Origin: Thysanoteuthis rhombus
Lineage: Eukaryota > Mollusca > Cephalopoda > Oegopsida > Thysanoteuthidae
Reading direction: 5' to 3'
Assembly (NCBI GenBank): GCA_963457665.1
Contig: OY735224.1
Span: 53,798,929-53,862,928 of the forward strand
Length of the DNA: 64,000 nucleotides
Part shown: positions 57,721 to 64,000 of the stretch, piece after piece
Layout of the letters: every line of letters begins with the position of its first letter
How positions within the stretch are numbered: position 1 is the stretch's first letter
Made by a program: the position numbers and the translations under genes
The notes under the pieces: model-generated
Databases searched by the model: none
What the model saw: only the letters and a program-made list of their open reading frames with translations
What the model was told of the DNA's origin: nothing

Positions 57721-60659
57721 ATGAAAATAGCCGCTATTGGTCGAAAAGACACTTCCAGCACATACATAAGTGAGCCGTCAAAAATGGTCTTTTGAATGTC
57801 ATTTTTACCTATCGATTTTATGGCTTTTTCTGGCGTAGTTTGATTTGCTGATTATAATTGTACCATTGGATCGGATGGATTTGATGTATTTTTTGATTCA
57901 GCCCAATTTGATGGAAATAGCCGCTATTGGTCGAGAAGGCACTTCCAGCACATACATAATTGAGCCGTCAAAAATGGTCTTTTGAATGTCATTTTTACCT
58001 CTCGATTTTATGGCTTTTTCTGGCGTAGTTTGACGTGCTGATTGCAACGGTACCATTGGATCGGGTGGATTTGATGTATTTTTCGATTCAGCCCAATTTG
58101 ATGAAAATAACCGCTATTGGTCGAGAAGGCACTTCCAGCACATACATAAGTGAGCCGTCAAAAATGGTCTTTTGAATGTCATTTTTACCTATCGATTTTA
58201 TGGCTTTTTCTGGCGTAGTTTGACGTGCTGATTGCAACGGTACCATTGGATCGGGCGGATTTGATGTATTTTTCGATTCAGCCATATCTGATGAAAATAG
58301 CCACTATTGGTCGAGAAGGCACTTCCAGCACATACATAAGTGAGTAGTCAAAAATGGTCTTTTGAATGTCATTTTTACCTATCGAATTTATGGCTTTTTC
58401 TGGCGTAGTTTGACGTGCTGATTGCAACGGTACCATTGGATCGGGTGGATTTGATGTATTTTTCGATTCAGTGTAATTTGATGAAAATAACCACAATTGG
58501 TCGAGAAGGCACTTCCAGCACATACATAAGTGAGCCGTCAAAAATGGTCTTTTGAATGTCATTTTTACCTATCGATTTTATGGCTTTTTCTGGCGTAGTT
58601 TGACGTGCTGATTGCAACGGTACCATTGGATCGGGTGTATTTGATGTATTTTTCGATTCAGCCCAATTTGATGGAAATAGCCAATATTGACCGAAAATGC
58701 ATTTTTACTGCATACGTAGGTGAGCTGTCAAAAATGGTCTCATGAATGTCATTTTTACCTATCGATTTTATGGCTTTTTCTGGCGTAGTTTGACGTGCTG
58801 ATTGCAACGGTACCATTGGATCAGGTGGATTTGATGTATTTTTCGATTCAGCCCAATTTGATGAAAATAGCCGCTATTCATCGAGAAGGCACTTCCAGCA
58901 CATACATAAGTGAGCCGTCAAAATGGTCTTTTGAATGTCATTTTTACCTATCGATTTTATGGCTTTTTCTGGCGTAGTTTGACGTGCTGATTGCAACGGT
59001 ACCATTGGATGGGGTAGATTTGATGTATTTTTCGATTCAGCCCTATTTGATGGAAAAAGCCAATATTGACTGAAAATGTATTTTTACTGCATACATAAGT
59101 GAGCCGTCAAAAATGGTCTTTTGAATGTCATTTTTACCCATCGATTTTATGGCTTTTTCTGGCGTAGTTTGACGTGCTGATTATAACAGTACCATTGGAT
59201 TGGGTGGATTTGATGTATTTTTCGATTCAGTGTAATTTGATGAAAATATCCGCTATTGGTCGAAAAGACACTTCCAGCACATACATAAGTGAGCCGTCAA
59301 AAATGGTCTTTTGAATGTCATTTTTACCCATCGATTTTATGGCTTTTTCTGGCGTAGTTTGACGTGCTTATTGCAACGGTACCATTGGATCGGGTGGATT
59401 TGATGTATTTTTCGATTCAGCCCAATCTGATGAAAATAACCACAATTGGTCGAGAGTGCACTTCCAGCACATACATAAGTGAGCCGTCAAAAATGGTCTT
59501 TTGAATGTCATTTTTACCTATCGATTTTATGGCTTTTTTTGGCGTAGTTTGATGTGCTGATTGCAACAGTACCATTGGATCGGGTGGATTTGATGTATAT
59601 TTCGATTCAGCCCAATTTGATGGAAAAAGCCAATATTGTCCGAAAATGCATTTTTACCGCATACATAAGTGAGCCGTCAAAAATGGTCTTTTGAATGTCA
59701 TTTTTACCTATCGATTTTATGGCTTCTTCTGGCGTAGTTTGACGTGCTGATTATAACAGTACCATTGGATCGGGTGGATTTGATGTATTTTTCGATTTAG
59801 CCCAATTTGATGAAAATAGCCGCTATTGGTCGAGAAGGCACTTCCAGCTCATACATAAGTGAGCCGTCAAAAATGGTCTTTTGAATGTCATTTTTACCTC
59901 TCGATTTTATGGCTTTGTCTGGTGTAGTTAGACGTGCTGATTGCAACGGTACCATTGGATCGGGTGGATTTGATGTATTTTTCGATTTAGCCCAATTTGA
60001 TGAAAATAGCCGCTATTGGTCGAGAAGGCACTTCCAGCACATACATAAGTGAGCCGTCAAAAATGGTCTTTTGAATGTCATTTTTACCTATCGATTTTAT
60101 GGCTTTTTCTGGCGTAGTTTGACGTGCTGATTGCAACAGTACCATTGGATCGGGTGGATTTGATGTATTTTTTGATTCAGCCCAATCTGATGAAAATAGC
60201 CGCTATTGGTCGAGAAGGCACTTCCAGCACATACATAAGTGAGCCGTCAAAAATGGTCTTTTGAATGTCATTTTTACCTATCGATTTTATAGCTTTTTCT
60301 GGCGTAGTTTGATTTGCTGATTATAATTGTACCATTGGATCGGGTGGATTTGATGTATTTTTTGATTTAGTCCAATTTGATGAAAATAGCCGCTATTGGT
60401 CGAGAAGGCACTTCCAGCACATACATAAGTGAGCCGTCAAAAATGGTCTTTTGAATGTCATTTTTACCTCTCGATTTTATGGCTTTTTCTTGCGTAGTTT
60501 GCCGTGCTGATTGCAACGGTACCATTGGATCGGGTGGATTTGATGTATTTTTCTATTTAGCCCAATTTGATGAAAATAGCCGCTATTGGTCGAGAAGGCA
60601 CTTCCAGCACATACATAAGTGAGCCGTCAAAAATGGTCTTTTGAATGTCGTTTTTACCT

Positions 60660-62560
60660 ATCGATTTTATGGCTTTTTCTGGCGTAGTTTGACGTGCTGA
60701 TTGCAACGGTACCATTGGATCGGGTGTATTTGATGTATTTTTCGATTCAGCCCAATTTGATGAAAATAACCGCAATTGGTCGAGAAGGCACTTCCAGCAC
60801 AAACATAAGTGAGCCGTCAAAAATGGTCTTTTGAATGTCATTTTTACCTATCGATTTTATGGCTTTTTCTGGCGTAGTTTGACGTGCTGATTGCAACGGT
60901 ACCATTGGATCGGGTGGATTTGATGTATTTTTCGATTCAGCCCAATTTGATGAAAATAGCCGCTATTGGTCCAGAAGGCACTTCCAGAACATACATAAGT
61001 GAGCCGTCAAAAATGGTCTTTTGAATGTCATTTTTACCTATCGATTTTATGGCTTTTTCTGGCGTAGTTTGACGTGCTGATTGCAACAGTACCATTGGAT
61101 CGGGTGGATTTGATGTATTTTTCGATTCAGCCCAATTTGATGGAAAAAGCCAATATTGACCGAAAATGTATTTTTACCGCATACATAAGTGAACCGTCAA
61201 AAATGGTCTTTTGAATGTCATTTTTACCTATCGATTTAATGGCTTTTTCTTGCGTAGTTTGACGTGCTGATTGCAACGGTACCATTGGATTGGGTGGATT
61301 TGATGTATTTTTCGATTTAGCCCAATTTGATGAAAATAGCCGCTATTGGTCGAGAAGGTACTTCCAGCACATACATTAGTGAGCCGTCAAAAATGGTCTT
61401 TTGAATGTCATTTTTACCTATCGATTTTATGGCTTTTTCTGGCGTAGTTTGACGTGCTGATATCAACGGTACCATTGGATCGGGTGGATTTGATGTATTT
61501 TTTGATTCAGCCCAATTTGATGAAAATAACCGCTATTCGTCGAGAAGGCACTTCCAACACATACATAAGTGAGCTGTCAAAAATGGTCTTTTGAATGTCA
61601 TTTTTACCTATCGATTTTATGGCTTTTTCTGGCGTAGTTTGACGTGCTGATTGCAACTGTACCATTGGATTGGGTGTATTTGATGTATTTTTCGATTCAG
61701 CCCAATTTGATGAAAATAACCGCAATTGGTCGAGAAGGCACTTCCAGCACATACATAAGTGAGCCGTCAAAAATGGTCTTTTGAATGTCATTTTTACGTA
61801 TCGATTTTATGGCTTATTCCGGCGTAGTTTGACGTGCTGATTGCAACGGTACCATTGGATCGGGTGGATTTGATGTATTTTTCGATTCAGCCCAATTTGA
61901 TGAAAATAGCCGCTATTGGTCGAGAAAGCACTTCCAGAACATACATAAGTGAGCCGTCAAAAATGGTCTTTTGAATGTCATTTTTACCTATCGATTTTAT
62001 GGCTTTTTCTGGCGTAGTTTGACGTGCTGATTGCAACGGTACCATTGGATCGGGTAGATTTGATGTATTTTTCGATTCAGCCCAATTTGATGGAAAAAGC
62101 CAATATTGACCGAAAATGTATTTTTACCGCATACATAAGTGAGCCGTCAAAAATGGTCTTTTTAATGTCATTTTTACCTATCGATTTTATGGCTTTTTCT
62201 TGCGTAGTTTGACGTGCTGATTGCAACGGTACCATTGGATCGGGTGGATTTGATGTATTTTTCGATTTAGCCCAATTTGATGAAAATAGCCGCTATTGGT
62301 CGAGAAGGCACTTCCAGCACATACATTAGTGAGCCGTCAAAAATGGTCTTTTGAATGTCATTTTTACCTATCGATTTTATGGCTTTTTCTGGCGTAGTTT
62401 GACGTGCTGATATCAACAGTACCATTGGATCGGGTAGATTTGATGTATTTTTCGATTCAGCCCAATTTGATGAAATAACCGCTATTCGTCGAGAGGGCAC
62501 TTCCAACACATACATAAGTGAGCCGTCAAAAATGGTCTTTTGAATGTCATTTTTACATAT
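60660..62560 (-). repeat. Higher-order repeat, 5-mer of 950 bp
   Basis: Two tandem copies share GGTGTATTTGATG (60723, 61673), CAGAACATACAT (60986, 61936), CATTAGTGAGCC (61375, 62325) and GCTGATATCAAC (61458, 62408), each 950 bp apart. Confidence 0.85.
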
Positions 62561-64000
62561 CGATTTTATGGCTTTTTCTGGCGTAGTTTGACGTGCTGAT
62601 TGCAACGGTACCATTGGATCGGGTGGATTTGATGTATTTTTCTATTCAGCCCAATTTGATGGAAATAGCCAATATTGACCAAAAATGCATTTTTACCGCA
62701 TACATATGTGAGCCGTCAAAAATTGTCTTCTGAATGTCATTTTTACCTATCGATTTTATGGCATTTTCTTGTGTAGTTTGACGTGTTGATTGCAACAGTA
62801 CCATTGGATCGGGTGGATTTGATGTATTTTTCGATTCAGCCCAATTTGATGAAAATAACCGCTATTCGTCGAGAAGGCACCTCCAGTACATACATAATTG
62901 AGCCGTCAAAAATGGTCTTTTGAATGTCATTTTTACCTATCGATTTTATGGCTTTTTCTGGCGTAGTTTGACGTGCTGATTATAATTGTACCATTGGATC
63001 GGGTGGATTTGATGTATTTTCCTCTTCAGCCCAATTTGATGGAAATAGCTAATATTGACCGAAAATGCATTTTTACTGCATACATAAGTGAGCTGTCGAA
63101 AATGGTCTTTTGAATGTCATTTTTACCTATCGATTTAATGGGATTTTCTGGCGTAGTTTGACGTGCTTATTGCAACGGTACCATTGGATCGGGTGGATTT
63201 GATGTATTTTTCGATTCAGCCCAATTTGATGGAAATAGCCGCTATTGGTCGAGAAGGCACTTCCAGCACATACATAAGTGAGCCATCAAAAATGGTCTTT
63301 TCGATGTCATTTTCATCTATCGATTTAATGGCTTTTTCTGGCGTAGTTTGACGTGCTGATTGCAACGGTACCATTGGATCAGGTGGATTTGATGTATTTT
63401 TCGATTCAGCCTAATTTGATGGAAATAGCCAATATTGGCTAAACAATGGATTTTCACTGCACACATAAGTACGTTGTCAAAAATGGTCTTTTGCATGTCC
63501 TTTTTACCTTTCGATTTTATGGCTTTTTCAGGCGTAGTTTGACGTGCTGATTGCAACAGTACCATTGGATCGGGTGGATTTGATGTATTTTACGATTCAG
63601 CCCAATTTGATGGAAATAGCCACTATTGGTCGAGAAGGCACTTCCAGCACATACATAAGTGAGCCGTCAAAAATGGTCTCTTGAATGTCATTTTTACCTA
63701 TCGATTTCATGGCTTTTTCTGGTGTAGTTTGACGTGCTGATTGCAACGGTACCATTGGATCGGGTTGATTCGTTGTATTTTTTGATTCAACCCAATTTGA
63801 TGGAAATTGCCAATATTGACCGAAAATGTATTTTTACTGCATACATAATGTGAGCCGTCAAAAATGGTCTTTTGAATGTCATTTTTACCTCTCGATTTTA
63901 TGGCTTTTTCTGTCGTAGTTTGACGTGCTGATTGCAACGGTTCCATTGGATCGGGTGGATTTGATGTATTTTTCGATTCAGCCCAATTTGATGGAAATAG

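Larger units (their letters stand above)
48765..64000 (-). repeat. Satellite array, right arm: ~80 inverted monomers of ~190 bp
   Basis: Same family as the left arm but reverse-complemented. The plus strand shows GATCGGGTGGATTTGATGTA, TTTTTCGATTCAGCCCAATT, GGTCGAGAAGGCACTTCCAG, CACATACATAAGTGAGCCGT, AAAAATGGTCTTTTGAATGT and so on. Successive units start 189-190 bp apart. Units are more divergent than in the left arm and mix two versions of one box. Divergence rises toward 64,000, and the array runs off the window. Confidence 0.97.

Noticed and set aside
22949-64000. Dozens of 60-120 codon open frames in the satellite, often beginning MVPLQSARQTTPEKAIKS
   Set aside because: They recur once per monomer, both strands are open, and the unit length (181 or 190) is not a multiple of 3, so no long frame can form. 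They are shadows of the repeat.
22949-64000. CRISPR-like regular repeats
   Set aside because: There are no unique spacers; the whole period is repeated, and the sequence is animal DNA. It is a satellite.
22949-64000. CENP-B box in the satellite
   Set aside because: The minus strand has ATCGGGTGG, but the required TTCG and A spacing of the 17-bp box is not met.

Overview
The window is nuclear DNA from an invertebrate animal. The evidence is short spliced exons with GT/AG borders, an RTE-type LINE with a (GAT)n tail, a Penelope-like fragment, a mariner fragment, tRNA-derived repeats, a degenerate 5S rRNA sequence and a very long satellite array. The phylum cannot be fixed. The 5S remnant reads about as well against mollusc or cnidarian 5S as against arthropod 5S.

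Positions 1-10,835 hold the C-terminal half of a transglutaminase gene on the minus strand. Four exons are clear (10732-10835, 9381-9546, 2636-2834, 1106-1278). Two more (7194-7289 and a 56-nt candidate at 6435-6490) fit by position and splice phase. They cover the catalytic His and Asp part of the core and the first C-terminal beta-barrel. The catalytic-Cys exon is not in the window, and the last barrel should lie left of base 1. The introns hold LINE, Penelope-like and hAT-like relics, a tRNA-derived relic, a decayed minisatellite and purine tracts.

Positions 10,836-14,265 are a repeat graveyard: a mariner transposase scrap, a broken RTE LINE with its tail, and an old satellite of roughly 120-bp period.

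Positions 14,270-22,738 are a GC-richer compound tandem array with the order P-P-Q-Q-Q-Q-T / P-P-Q-Q-Q-T / P. Every Q unit (about 540 bp) carries a tRNA-like A box and B box on the minus strand. The array ends in a region with a 405-bp inverted repeat and GA/GACA microsatellites. Next come the 3' tail of one 5S-like copy, a T run, a short spacer with a TATA-like site, and the 5' 85 nt of another 5S-like copy.

Positions 22,949-64,000 are one satellite family of roughly 220 monomers. Left of a 200-N gap (48565-48764) the units are about 181 bp in plus orientation. Right of it they are about 190 bp and inverted. The 181-bp form is explained by one 9-bp deletion. A 44-bp box exists in two alternative versions while the rest of the monomer stays nearly constant, and several multimeric higher-order repeats are visible. 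No protein-coding gene is supported right of 12.8 kb.
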